A program made the translations under genes and the position numbers. Below are positions 1 through 11,114 of a DNA stretch of 64,000 bases, in pieces (positions within the stretch are counted from its first letter, which is position 1; each line of letters starts with the position of its first letter). The notes below the pieces were generated by a model. The model did no database searches. It saw only the letters and a list, made by a program, of their open reading frames with translations, and had not been told where the DNA came from. Source of the stretch: Pyrenopolyporus hunteri (Eukaryota; Ascomycota; Sordariomycetes; Xylariales; Hypoxylaceae); the NCBI GenBank assembly GCA_902806595.1, contig CADCXC010000009.1, forward strand, positions 1,488,001 through 1,552,000, given 5' to 3'.

Positions 1-1640
1 TGAAAAACTTACGGATTACATGTATCTCAGATAGGGATCATAGGTACCTACATAGGTACTGTATCGTCAGCAGATACGTACCTAGGTACCTGGTTACATA
101 CATCATGTCTATAGGGTTTAGCCCCCCATTATGTAGGTGATAACGCGGCTTATCTTCCTAGTACCACCCATTTATACTCCGATAAGTCCGGCTGTAGGTA
201 CCTATGTGGGGAGGAGGTATATAAGTTGTCCATTTAGAATTCGTCCTCTTCGAGCGTTATCATCACCCATCATAAATATCCTTAAGTTACTAAAACGTAT
301 ATAAATTATTCCATATATTACGATATCTCAAGAGATCTCTCTTTCTCCTTCACTATATTGATTAGCTGGATGACAGCTACGAGGACGCTTTTAACACTAC
401 CGCGGTACGTACGGGGAGTTCTGTATATTATGTCGATCAGATGATATTTGACGAAATTCCGAACCTGCAGCCTCTATCACCCATCTTTTCCCATCCCCTT
501 TCCGACGGCTCCGACAATAGCAAAGTGGCTACCTACCTAGGTACCGAAGCACCCAGTAAAACTAAAGCCTGAATGACCCCCTAAAGAGGCTATCTAGCCA
601 ATCAGACGCACTTGTCTGTCGGCGTGGTAGCATATTTCACGTTCTACCGCGTTAATGGTGTTTTATCAATCGACGAAAATCCGAATTGGTTTTAATCTGA
701 TCAGAACCCTTTATTTAATTAATAAAACCGCACGTTCAGACTATAACCTCAGCGGTTGCGGCGGTTCTCTGTCCCTGAAGATCAACCCGGTTGCACAGCG
801 TGCTATCACGTCTACCGCACTCTAACTCAAACTGAGTGCGAGACCTAAATAGGAGCTTAGATGGTTGGGTTGTGGCACCTATGCTGTTTATTCCCCTTTC
901 CCGTTCCCTCCTCTAGAGTTTACCCTATCGTGCCAAGCACGTCTGGGTCTATCTTTGCACCTACCGCATATCTCATCTTATATACACAGGTATCAAGGGT
1001 CGAGCAAGTGCCGGGTCATGCGGACCGTTTCTCACTCACCTGCTTTCACTAGTGGCGCTCCCAGCTTTGTCTGGTCGGTCCCTGCGGTTACCTCTCGACT
1101 ATTCAATTGTCTGGCTGTCACAGCCAACACACCATGCCTCAACTCGTACACGTACCCGTCTAGTATAACTTTATCCATCGCTCCACCACAACCGTCCTGT
1201 CTCTTTATTCTCTTCCTTAGTTTTAACTATAGTACCTTGCTCGCATCCCTCTATTCCTTTAAACTCCCTTTCCCCTAGTAAACTTCACCTAAATACCTAC
1301 CTACCTTATATAACATTACCTTACATTACAGCTCCCTACGTTTTTTCTTCTCTGGCTGAAACTTCGTAGTGAGCCTTAAGCGAAATATTAATTCACGGTC
1401 CGAATAAGTATGGATGCTTACTCGATCTCTTTCACTAGTGCCTCCCAACGGAGCTTCTCGCGTATTTGGAACGACCTCAAGTCCTGTCGCCAGTATAGTA
1501 TCGCGGAGATGGCCGTCGAGGACGTATCGGAGACGCCAAGCTTGGGGCAGAGGATAGGAGAGGTATAATCCTACCCCTAGTGAAGCTCTTGGGTTTATCA
1601 TGTGAGCGAGGCACCCATCGGTGATATTCGTGTAGTAAAT
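1..1640. other. Intergenic, AT-rich, no supported gene
   Basis: I see no supportable coding region here; open frames are short and lack family motifs. The first ~250 bases carry several copies of the palindromic TAGGTACCTA / GTAGGTACCTA motif that recurs in spacers across the window. The stretch presumably contains the promoter of the amine oxidase gene that follows. Confidence 0.6.
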
Positions 1641-1700
1641 CGGCTAGATGCGGCCCAGTCTCCTCATAGTGCTATTACTCAGATGAGTGATCCCCAGTAG

Positions 1701-3319
1701 CTGGCATCAGACTCACACGTTTCACAGCGCCGAGCGCGGAGTTCCGGTCGCAAGCCTCATGTCGGGGTCATTGGTGCTGGTCTGGCCGGTCTACGCTGCA
1801 CGGACATCCTTCTCCAACATGGATTTCAAGTAACCCTGATCGAAGGTCGGAATCGACTGGGCGGGCGAGTACACCAGTCAAAGCTTCCCTCTGGACATAA
1901 AGTAGATGCAGGGCCCAATTGGATTCACGGCACCAACGATAACCCCATTCTAGATCTTGCCAAGGAGACTAAGACTGCAGTGGGACAATGGGAAGAGAGG
2001 AGCTCCGTCTTTGACGAACAAGGAAAACAGATCCCCCTCTCCGAAGCGGTAGTTTACTCAACCATTTTGTGGGACATTGTGGCAGATGCATTCGCGCATA
2101 GCAATAAGCATTCCGCGACCATTAGTCCGGACGAGAGTCTCTGGGACTTCTTCCAAAAAGAGGTCCCCAAGAGGATACCGGAGACTGATACCGACTTTGA
2201 AAAGAAGAGGAACATCATCTACCAGCTTGCGGGCCAATGGGGAGCGTTCGTCGGCAGCCACATTTTCACACAAAGCTTGAAGTTTTTCTGGCTGGAAGAG
2301 TGCATAGACGGTGGTGAGTTGACGAAATGGCCTTCTTACACCGCTCCTGAATACTAAAGTGCCACAGAGAATCTGTTTGTTGCAGACACTTACGAGAAGA
2401 TTCTCCAACTCGTTGCCAAGCCGGCTGTTGAGGGCGCGAATATCAGATATGAGACGATTGTCAATAAGATACAGACTACCAACGACGACGGCGGGACGCT
2501 GAAAGTCCAGACCGAAACAGGAGAGAGCCTCGAATTCGATGAAGTCGTTCTTACTGCGCCGCTCGGCTGGCTGAAACAGCACCCTGATGCCTTTGAACCA
2601 CCTTTACCATCGAGACTTACTAAAGCCATTAAGAATATAGGCTATGGCTGCCTTGAGAAGGTAATTTCTCGTTGGGCGTTCAATAGCTTCATTCATCCTA
2701 ATCGTTCGTGCAGGTTTATATCAGCTTCCCGAAAGCATTCTGGGTCCCTGACCGTCCTGAGGATACCACAGTCCAGGGTTTCTGCCAAATGCTCGCGCCA
2801 GCCTATGCAACCGACTCAAATCCACACAGGTGGAACCAGGAATTTCTCGAACTGGCTTCTCTTGCGCCCTCCGCCGCTCAACCAACACTCCTTTACTACT
2901 TCTACGGCGATCAGTCGAGGTACATCACCGGCGAGCTAGCAAGGCTCCCCTCAAAAGAGAAGCAAGACGAATTCTTGTTCGACTGGTTCAAACCATACTA
3001 TTCACGCCTCCCCTACTACGACGAAAACTCACCAGACTGCCAGCCGACGGGTTGTTACGCAACCGAGTGGCTCAACGACCACCTGGCGGGCAACGGGAGC
3101 TACAGCAATTTCCAAGTGGGCCTCGAGGAGGGAGACGTGGATATCGAGGTCATGAGAGAAGGCCTACCGAGCAGAGGTCTCTGGCTAGCTGGCGAGCACA
3201 CGGCTCCTTTCGTAGCTCTGGGGACAGCCACCGGCGCTTACTGGAGTGGCGAATCAGTCGGCAAGAGGATAGCCCAGGCCTACTCTAGAGGTGAAGGCGG
3301 CGTCATGGTCTTGAATTGA
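1701..3319 (+). CDS. FAD-dependent polyamine/amine oxidase (flavin amine oxidoreductase family)
   Basis: A flavin-dependent oxidase likely to oxidise polyamines or related amines. Right after the 5' end is the Rossmann dinucleotide-binding motif GVIGAGLAGLR, followed by the family motif NRLGGRV and then GPNWIHGT, typical of polyamine oxidases. The C-terminus has the second flavin-contact block, GEHTAPFVALGTATGAYWSG. Two introns are needed: 2314-2367 (donor GTGAGT, acceptor CACAG; splices to GENLFVADTYEKIL) and 2661-2713 (GTAATT...TGCAG). They remove an apparent TAA at 2355-2357. About 500 residues, normal for the family. The start is unresolved: an in-frame TAG at 1698-1700 lies just upstream and no ATG lies between it and the FAD motif. 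A 5' intron ending at 1727 (TTCACAG), with an ATG at 1648, would fit the frame but has a poor donor. Family call is firm; substrate is inference. Confidence 0.82.
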
Positions 3320-4900
3320 CCTGAAGATGGACTGCGTACAGTGTAAAGTGGTTGGGAATTCATGTTACCGGCATTATTACGAGTGAGCAGTAGCGTTCGA
3401 AGCCATAGAACTACATAGGTAACTTAGCGTGCTTTTGCATACAAATATTCTTTACGTAGCATTGGAACCCCTAAGAGTAATGCTACCTCATAGAAACTAG
3501 GCTTCGTCGTTAAATCCTATCCTTCGGGTTCCGTAAAGTTCGGGGCCGCGTGGTTGGTTGGTATAGTTAACGCCGTAGCAGAGGGGGAAAGCTCCAAGCT
3601 TTCGTAGGACCTCCTTAGGGGTATGCGGCGTACAGAGCTACGTCTAATCTATTCTAAATATACTGCGTATCCTGCAAATCAAACCCGATAGCACATATAA
3701 TAATAGACCCTGTTCGAAGTCCAAAGAACCGCCAAACCGCCATTCATTTTTATTTTACTAGACAGTTTGGCACATAATACGCCACACCGTATTTTCAACC
3801 CCTATAAATTTAAGAAACTTAGCGTATATGCCACTAGAACTCAGCGTTGTCTACAGTGATTAATCGCTATATTTATTTTAAATCTCAGATTATACAAAAA
3901 AGTACGTAGCTACATAGGTACAAATAGAAATATGTTAGCACATACCTACCACCTAGATAAGTGCGAAGGTAGGTACGTACCTTTCTGTGTAACCTGAGAT
4001 TTGAAGTAAATATAGCGATTGATCACTGGAGATAGCGTTGAGTGCTAGTGGTATATGCGCTAAATGCCCTAAATTTATAGTGGCTTTAGTAGCTGAGAAT
4101 GATGTGTGGCGCACTGTACGCGCACTATACGGTTGAATAAAAATGAATGGCGGTTTGGCGGTTTCCAGGACTTCGTCCAGCCTATGATATTCTAACCGCT
4201 CCCGCAAGTTCCTTCGGGGTGAGTTCGTGTCCGGTTTACTATTCTTTTGCGGGGGCGTCCTCTAGGGCGCTTAAGAGTCGTTCTATGTCTTTCTTTGTTA
4301 GGGCTGCTAAGCTCTGAGGTCGGTCCAGCCATAGTATCCACCTCATTAAGATGTGGTTGTTTGGCTTCTGTCGGGTCGGGGCCGCGTGTAGTTGGTTTGT
4401 GGAGTTATAAGAGGCTGGTTGATGGTCACTAATGAATCCTCCGACCACCTTTGGCTCACACGACCTCACCTCGTATCTCATCTACAGAACAGCCAGCTAA
4501 GGTCTTTAGAGCGCGGTGTAACTCGGCCCACGCTCAATAGGGGCATAAACATTTTTATCTGATCCAGATTAAGTCTATTGCAATTTATTATACCTTATGT
4601 GGAGAGAGCGCTGCTCTCTCCGACCTATTCAAAGTACCTAGCCTATCTCCCATCCGCCGGTAGGTTGATCAACACTCTTGTCGATTAGCTGCTTGAAGAA
4701 GGAGATACACAAGCACTAGTACCCCCGCCCCCCGAAACTCATCCAGCCCTTGAGTCTAACCAGCATCCCTAAAGCGGAAGCTTAAGTTAGCAAGCTCATA
4801 GATCTTGTAGTAGGGCCCTTACCTTTATCGCGTTTCGGATACGCCCACGTTAGGAAGGACTTGTCCATTGCCGAAAGACGGTTGTTCCGGTGAGCAGAAA
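3320..4900. other. Intergenic region holding a foldback repeat
   Basis: No supportable gene. The region contains the large inverted repeat listed separately (3727-4163) and a short perfect hairpin at 4601-4621 (GGAGAGAG stem, five-base loop). An 80-codon open frame on the minus strand (4239-4481) has protein-like composition (stretch TKKDIERLLSALEDAPAKE), but I do not recognise it and it could be a transposon remnant. The string CGGGGCCGCGTG occurs near 3540 and again near 4378, on either side of the inverted repeat. Confidence 0.5.
3727..4163. repeat. Long imperfect inverted repeat (foldback / MITE-like), RIP-like differences
   Basis: Two arms of roughly 190 bases (about 3727-3914 and 3967-4163) are inverted copies separated by about 50 bases. 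The outer ends are near perfect: AACCGCCAAACCGCCATTC on the left mirrors GAATGGCGGTTTGGCGGTT on the right. Further in, nearly all differences are C/T or G/A transitions, for example ATATTTATTTTAAATCTCAG against the reverse complement ATATTTACTTCAAATCTCAG. That pattern fits repeat-induced point mutation. No transposase is present, so it would be non-autonomous. Confidence 0.75.
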
Positions 4901-4905
4901 ACCCG

Positions 4906-5193
4906 TTAAGAGTCCATGCGGTCGGAATATCGTAGAGCATTATCGAGTGGGGGTCGAATTGAGAAGCAGAAACGTCCGCACCTATGCAGGATGTTCTCCC
5001 GGGTCACTTGATCATCCCAGTGACAACGGGACCTGGCCTGACTTAGGACTTCACGCTCATTCCACTGAATATTGGCGAAAGGTGAGACGTGTTCATGCTC
5101 GAACCCCAGAAAGTGCATCAATTCATGGATGATGTCATGCCCGAGGTATTGAAGGCCCTGCAGGAGTTTACGAAGCCATGTTCAGCCACAGCA
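4906..5193 (-). pseudogene. Relic of a secreted-type zinc metalloprotease
   Basis: The minus-strand frame reads HDIIHELMHFLGFEHEHVSP. This contains HExxHxxGFxHE, the extended zinc-binding signature of astacin/metzincin-like metalloproteases; the histidines of HELMH and the later HEH would bind zinc. The frame closes upstream with a TGA at about 5183 and downstream after only about 60 more residues without recognisable family sequence. There is no signal peptide or propeptide. The fragment covers only the active-site segment, so it is best read as a degraded gene. Missing short exons are an alternative, but no convincing splice sites link it to other coding segments. Confidence 0.5.
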
Positions 5194-5199
5194 CCATGG

Positions 5200-8100
5200 T
5201 CCGATCCCCAGCTCTCCCATCTTTCATCCTCTTTTTCTTCAATCAGCCGCCCGTCTTGGCCGCGCGCTGGGCGAGCCGCGGCTCTTTGATTTCATTAAAA
5301 AGTGTGACTTTCGACGGTGTAGTTGAGATCTATCGTACAGAGAGTATTCTCCGCCAAGCCTATTCTTCAACATTTACCTACTTTTTAAAACACAAACCGG
5401 GTCGACTCATCAGTGTCGAAGATCCCAGCTGGGTTGAGTACACGACGCGGACTTAAATATGCCATCTATGAAGTTGATGCATTAATTATAAACCCCTTTA
5501 GTACCTTGGGGGTAACAGCTAACTTAACAGCCTTTAGTAACACACGCTTCGCTTGTTACTTGGAAGACAAACCTAACTAGATCATGGAGGGATATCCTAA
5601 GTCTCTAGAAGGGTTTACAAACACTTGAACGTTGTAAGATATAACCATTTCATTGGACCCTTTTTTACGCGATTCGAGATCGAGCTTGATTGTGGCAAAG
5701 GGAATCCTTTTTGAAACCGCCCAGCGGGCCGGAATATTTGCAGTCTCTCCTTTAGATAGGGCGCATGTTCATGGTTTTTGTAATTGCAATCCCGAACCTC
5801 AAGAATGGAAATGAGATGGAGATAAATTCGATACCTTCTTTACGACGTAGATAAGTTTAAGCTGTCGCCCGACAGAGAAGATGTTTAGGATCCTTCCAAC
5901 TTAAGAACCCTAACCTGCCAGGCGTATTAACGATTTAGATAATTTTATTAAAGATAGTCTCCCACGATCATGTACTTACGTGATCTCAAGATCAACCTCG
6001 CAATTTCGCGACGAAAACAAGATGATTTACATCTATTGTGAGGCTAACCCATATAGCGAGAAAGAACGACTTCGTCCTCCCATGAGCTGTCTGACGATCT
6101 AGGGCAAAGGGTTAGTGAATAACGACAGAGAGTAATATATCTTATATGCCCACAACACGACAACATCACCAAGGTATACACAGTTGTCGGCTTTTCGTAG
6201 ATCCTATCGCTCGCTAGTCGGTAGCATCCTTAGTCTCTTCCTCAGTTTTCTTTTTCGCTAAAGATGCTGTGGTTTTCAAGCCGATCTCTAATGCATCGAA
6301 AGTGATATCCGAGTCTTCTATGTCGCACAGTTTGCAGCATCCTTAACTGAGTACTTGATTTCCCTTCTGTTGACTTTCCGAGTAGCTAATTCCTCGAACT
6401 CTTGATTAGAGGAAAAGATGAAAACCCGTTTGCCAATTTTTGATCTATAGAGAATATGATTAAGGAGCTTGTCTGGAGTCGTCGCCTGATATCGAAAGTT
6501 AGAACGTATTGTGCCGGGAGGGTTCGTCGTCGAAAGGGGTCGAAATTAAGAAATAACTTCAAACAAATGGGAAGTCTAGCATATACAGCAATCTAAGATG
6601 TCGTCCTCCGTGGTCACGAGTTATTCTGTGTTGCCACACACTTTCAGGCCACGTAACCTCCGTCCCCTTTTAAGTCGGCCAATAATGTGAGGCTTCCCCG
6701 CGGTATGCTTCCTATGGGTAGATATTATATGTTCTCCTTGTGGGAGCTTAGACCCTGAAGATTGCAACGCATCTAATGTATACCGATCGCCTCTTTGGAC
6801 TCGGCTAGATCCTTGGATAGACTAGTCGAGACTACGAAATATCATGAGAACAAATTTATAGTAATGAGGTCGGTATATGATCTACTTAAATCATGCATGT
6901 TGATTGTATGTATATTAGATTCAGTGTGTAATAAGGTGGCGGCTCAATGTCTCGGCAATATCGTCCTCCAGTCTAATAAGATATTAGACGCGAAGTCATA
7001 TTCTAGAATTATAAGGCGTGAAGGGAGGATCAACCTGACGGTGTAAGGAACTAAGACTATTCGGAAGTAGGTAACACTGGTAATGTTATTACCTACCTAA
7101 GGATAGCCTCTAAGCATCCACTAATATCGGACTTCGTGACGCCGTGAACTAAACGTAGTGAGGGCATCCATGTTACGATGTTTGAGTAATAGTCAGCCTA
7201 TACACTTGATGGGCGCCGCTGCCAGAATAACATCCCGGCGAAGAAACGAGCTCAAATCGCCTCTAATTGTGCTATTCTCTTGATAGAGCGCACGGTATGG
7301 ACATCGGTGTTGATGAGCGGGCCGTAAAATAATTCCTTCAGGTGGGAGGATGTAGGGGTTGCCCAGCCGCTAACTCCTCGTTTGCCCTCAACACGGGGGC
7401 ATTCATGCGAGAAGGCCTTACGCGCGGTTGAAGACACCACAGGGACCGACAGTAGGGTCCTCCCATCGGGTGGCGCCTAGATGAGTGGCAAGCTTGAAGA
7501 GTCGATTACGGGATACGTTTAAAAATGACTTTCGTTGGATTGTTACCTGTTATGGAATACCATCGGAGTCGCGCTCCGGGCAAATCTACCAATTCAGAAA
7601 TGTCCTCAGACGCGGTAAGGCGTCGCCATACTATCCCGTTTATTATCCCGTCAGCGCAAGCCAAGACGTTCGTTGATTGGACATCGAGATGTGAAAGTCT
7701 GATTCCCGGAATTAGAGCAGAGATGGGGTTTTTAGCCGAATCTTCTGATTCGCTGGCCGGAAACCGTAACCTCCTTTACGGCTAAATAGACAACCTTATT
7801 CTGTTTCGCAGGGCAGGCCTATTGTAATACGTTGTTTCAACCAAGAAGGCAGTCTAACCAAACAGAGGGTCTTCTGCCTCTGTCGCTAAAGTGGACGGTA
7901 CCTTGCTTCTCCTAGCTCGACTTCCTCTGGGCATGGCCCGCTGCGTAGTATCTCCCATGGGGAAATAATATATCCTGCCGCAGATCGTTCCGTATGGAGA
8001 AGTCTTGGCTTTCTCCGTTTAGACATGCTGCCGCGGACGAGGTTACTTTAAGCTGCTAACCCTGGTTCCCTTGACTTTGGTTGCTTTGACTTGCTATAGC

Positions 8101-8717
8101 ATCCCGGCATGTCCTTCCCCAATGCTTGCAATTCAACATCGGAAAACGTGCGAACGGCCCTGTATTCACGTCGAGCCCCCACGATATCCGAGGATAGTGT
8201 GTAAGCTGGGAAAAGGGTGAGGCTGGCGGGCCTTAACCAAGATCGCCTGAATGAGAAGTATACCATAGATTAAGACATCCAAGCGTCTTTTCTCCACATA
8301 AGCTCAATAGGCCCGAACGGGTGGTTATACAAATGGTTATACAGATGGTAAATTAGGGTTGTCGTAAGGGGAAAAAAATACACCAGACAGGCGTCCAGTC
8401 CGGCCATGTGGTAATAATCGCGGTGGCCAACAGGGACCCCGCAATTTCTTCCCCGCGACTCAGGAACGTACCGGCAGTGTCTCTATTCGGAGTACACATA
8501 CCGAGATCTTTCGCGATTAACGGGCCTAGTTCCTGATTGCCACTTCATGCACATCGAGCAGAGACGCGCATGGATTGCGAGGGCATGGGGCTGGCCACCT
8601 CCGCCACGGCGAGTGGTATAAGAAGCTTAAGGCCCTCATCCCGAGGTGTCCTCTTTGATTTTTCCTCTCCGCACTCGCTCATTACTATCCAGAGGTTGCA
8701 TTCGAGTCGGATCGAAA
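5200..8717. other. Gene-poor spacer
   Basis: About 3.5 kb without a recognisable gene. Open frames such as 7525-7785 (+) and 8048-8266 (-) are short, start without good context and match no family I know; they may be decayed genes. Just upstream of the cellulase gene there are two CCCCGC boxes at 8437-8442 and 8451-8456 (complement of the CreA/Cre1 site SYGGRG) and a TATA-like GGTATAAGA near 8613. Confidence 0.5.
8437..8456 (-). promoter_or_regulatory. Two candidate CreA/Cre1 carbon-catabolite repressor sites
   Basis: Two CCCCGC hexamers 14 bases apart, about 265-280 bases upstream of the GH6 ATG, match the complement of the CreA consensus SYGGRG. Cellulase genes in ascomycetes are commonly under CreA repression, and paired sites are the functional arrangement in known cases. 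The sites are short and could occur by chance. Confidence 0.35.
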
Positions 8718-10077
8718 ATGAAGGTCACTACTACCAGTGTTGCGGTCTTGGCCGCCGGCGCCGCTGCCGCACCCTCAAATACCACTCCTCGAGGAGCTAG
8801 CAAGGCCGCTGCTGCTTGCTCGTCGGCCGTGACGCTTGACGCCAGCACCAACGTATTCAAGAAGTACACGCTGCACGCCAACACGTTCTACCGCTCGGAG
8901 GTAGAGAAGGCCGTTGAGGCGATTAGCGACGCGTCCCTGAAGGCTGCCGCCGCCAAGGTTGCCGACGTCGGCAGTTTCCTGTGGCTGTAAGTTTACGAAG
9001 ACGTCGGTGGGCCGGGGTGAGAGTGATAACTAATGAAAAGTTTAGGGACTCTATTGCCAACATCGCCAAATTCGACGACGCGGTCTCCGACCTCCCCTGC
9101 GAAAACATTCTTGGTCTCGTTATCTACGACCTGCCCGGCCGTGACTGTGCTGCTAAGGCCTCCAACGGTGAGCTCAAGTACAACGAGCTCAGCCGATACA
9201 AGTCCGAGTACATCGACCGTGAGTTGGAACCGCGACGTATTTAGAAGCGAGAGCTGCGAGCTAACCCCCGATGTAGCTATCGTCGCGAAGATTAAGGCCA
9301 ACCCTAACTCGGCTTTCGCTCTTTTGATCGAGCCCGACTCCCTGCCCAACTTGGTCACCAACGCCGACCTGAGCACTTGCCAGGAGAGCAAGTCCGCCTA
9401 CGAGGAGGGTGTTGCATATGCTCTTAAGAGCCTCAACCTCCCCAACGTCGTCATGTACGTCGACGCTGGCCACGGTGGCTGGCTCGGTTGGGACGCCAAC
9501 CTTAAGCCCGGTGCTGAGGAGCTCGCCAAGGTTTACAAGAACGCTGGCAGCCCCAAGCAGGTTCGTGGCTACGCCACCAACATTGCTGGCTGGAACGCCT
9601 GGTACGTACCCCTCTATCGCCTAGCCGAGATTGCCCGGGACTAACAGAATATATAGGGATGAGGAGCCCGGTGAGTTCTCCGATGCGTCGGACGCCAAGT
9701 ACAACTCGTGCCAGAACGAGAAGACGTACGTGACGAAGTTCTCGGCTGCCCTCAAGACGGCCGGTTTCCCCAACCACGCCATCGTCGACACTGGCCGCAA
9801 CGCCGTGACTGGCCTCCGTGAGGAGTGGGGTGACTGGTGCAACGTCAACGGCGCTGGCTTCGGTGTCCGCCCGACCGCCGACACTGGCCTCGAGCTGGCT
9901 GACGCCTTCGTCTGGGGTAAGCCCGGTGGTGAGTCGGACGGCACCAGCGACGAGAGCGCTACCCGCTACGACTCTTTCTGCGGAAAGCCCGACGCCTTCA
10001 AGCCCTCGCCCGAAGCCGGTGAGTGGAACCAGGCCTACTTCGAGATGCTCCTCAAGAACGCCAAGCCCCAGTTCTAA
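8718..10077 (+). CDS. GH6 cellulase (cellobiohydrolase II / Cel6-type), no cellulose-binding module
   Basis: A secreted glycoside hydrolase family 6 enzyme acting on cellulose from the non-reducing end. Spliced from four exons: 8718-8986, 9046-9218, 9277-9601 and 9657-10077. The introns are 55-59 nt with TAACTAAT/GGACTAAC branch sites, and the product is 395 residues. The N-terminus (MKVTTTSVAVLAAGAAAAPS) is a signal peptide, followed directly by the catalytic domain. There is no CBM1 or linker, unlike Trichoderma Cel6A. Catalytic aspartates are visible in YDLPGRDCAA (Asp123, equivalent to Cel6A Asp175) and LLIEPDSLPNLVTN (Asp168, equivalent to Asp221). Other GH6 blocks are DAGHGGWLGW, GDWCNV and KPGGESDGTSD. 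Cys124/Cys182 and the later GDWC/SFC cysteines match the two family disulfides. Ser replaces the free Cys seen in the KPGGE(C)DG block of Cel6A. Exo- versus endo-activity cannot be told by eye. Confidence 0.95.
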
Positions 10078-11114
10078 GCGGCTTGCAAGGGCAATCGTGG
10101 CATCTGCGTCCGAATCGGTAGTGCAGCTGTTGAACGACGTGGAGCGAGGCTTCTTTTTAGGGCTAAGTAACACACGGGTCGGTGTAAATAAAGAAAGGAA
10201 AGCTGGCTCTTCGGATCGCAGACGCTCGTTTTTCCCCGATTAAAAATTCCTGTACTGAGTATTCAATTGTATATAGCGTTTGTGCAGTACATACAAAGTT
10301 TTGATCCCGACGATGTCAACCCTCAATTATAATCTATGAACCGTAAAATTTACCGTGTTGGTTTACTTAATGGTAGGTATTCGAAGAAGTATAGATGTTG
10401 TATTGATGTTGACCTTCTATGTGAAGGAGAAGGTTGAGGAATATTTCCTGGCTTTTTGGGGGAATGGCCCCATACACAGAGGCACCACCTACTAGATACC
10501 TGCATGTATATAGGTACCTAGAGGATGGTTACACCCGCGCAGCGTCCGCTCTGCAGCTTACCTACATGTAGTTGTTAAGGGAGCGTGCTGCTCTAGTATC
10601 CCTCGCTCCTGTCCATCCCTATATTTATAGGCGGAAGCCGCGAGTCTAGGAAGCGAACCCTAATGTATTTGCTCTTTCTAACTGCCGTTGGTTGATAGAT
10701 GAATGGGAAGCGGCGAAAGTCTAAAAAAAAAAGAAAAAAAAAATAACTGATTCCGCTAACGTGAAATCGAACGATGACTAATCGTTCGCTCTTGTGCGAC
10801 TACAACCTACCATACATGTACCTAGCTGCGCGTATCCCTTTCCCATTGAAGGTACTCCACGTATTGTACTGTACCTGACTTCCATCCCTTCAATAACAGT
10901 CCAGTCGGTTCGATCCAATTCATCCAATCTCTTTAAAATGGGAGCCCAACTCCGAATGTCTCGGCCCCAAGCTCCAAAATCTCCTCCTAGGGACCTTTAT
11001 TACCTATTCTAACCACCCCGTCTGATCGCGCCACCTTATCATCCTCACCGCCATCTTCTGTAGATTTTCATCGCAGCTATCCGCATTTTCCCACGCGAAG
11101 ATCTTCTACACGAA
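10078..11114. other. Intergenic spacer
   Basis: About 1 kb between the cellulase and the transporter. It holds a GTAGGTAT motif near 10373, a TAGGTACCTAG motif near 10511 and an A-rich run near 10722-10744. Pyrimidine-rich sequence before 11115 looks like the transporter promoter/5' UTR. No supported gene. Confidence 0.5.

Noticed and set aside
2355..2357. In-frame TAA suggesting the amine oxidase is a pseudogene
   Set aside because: A 54-nt GTGAGT...CACAG intron (2314-2367) removes it and restores the conserved segment GENLFVADTYEKIL.
8646..8717. In-frame upstream ATG for the GH6 gene
   Set aside because: It would put 24 residues before a perfect signal peptide; the ATG at 8718 has better context (GAAAATGAAG).
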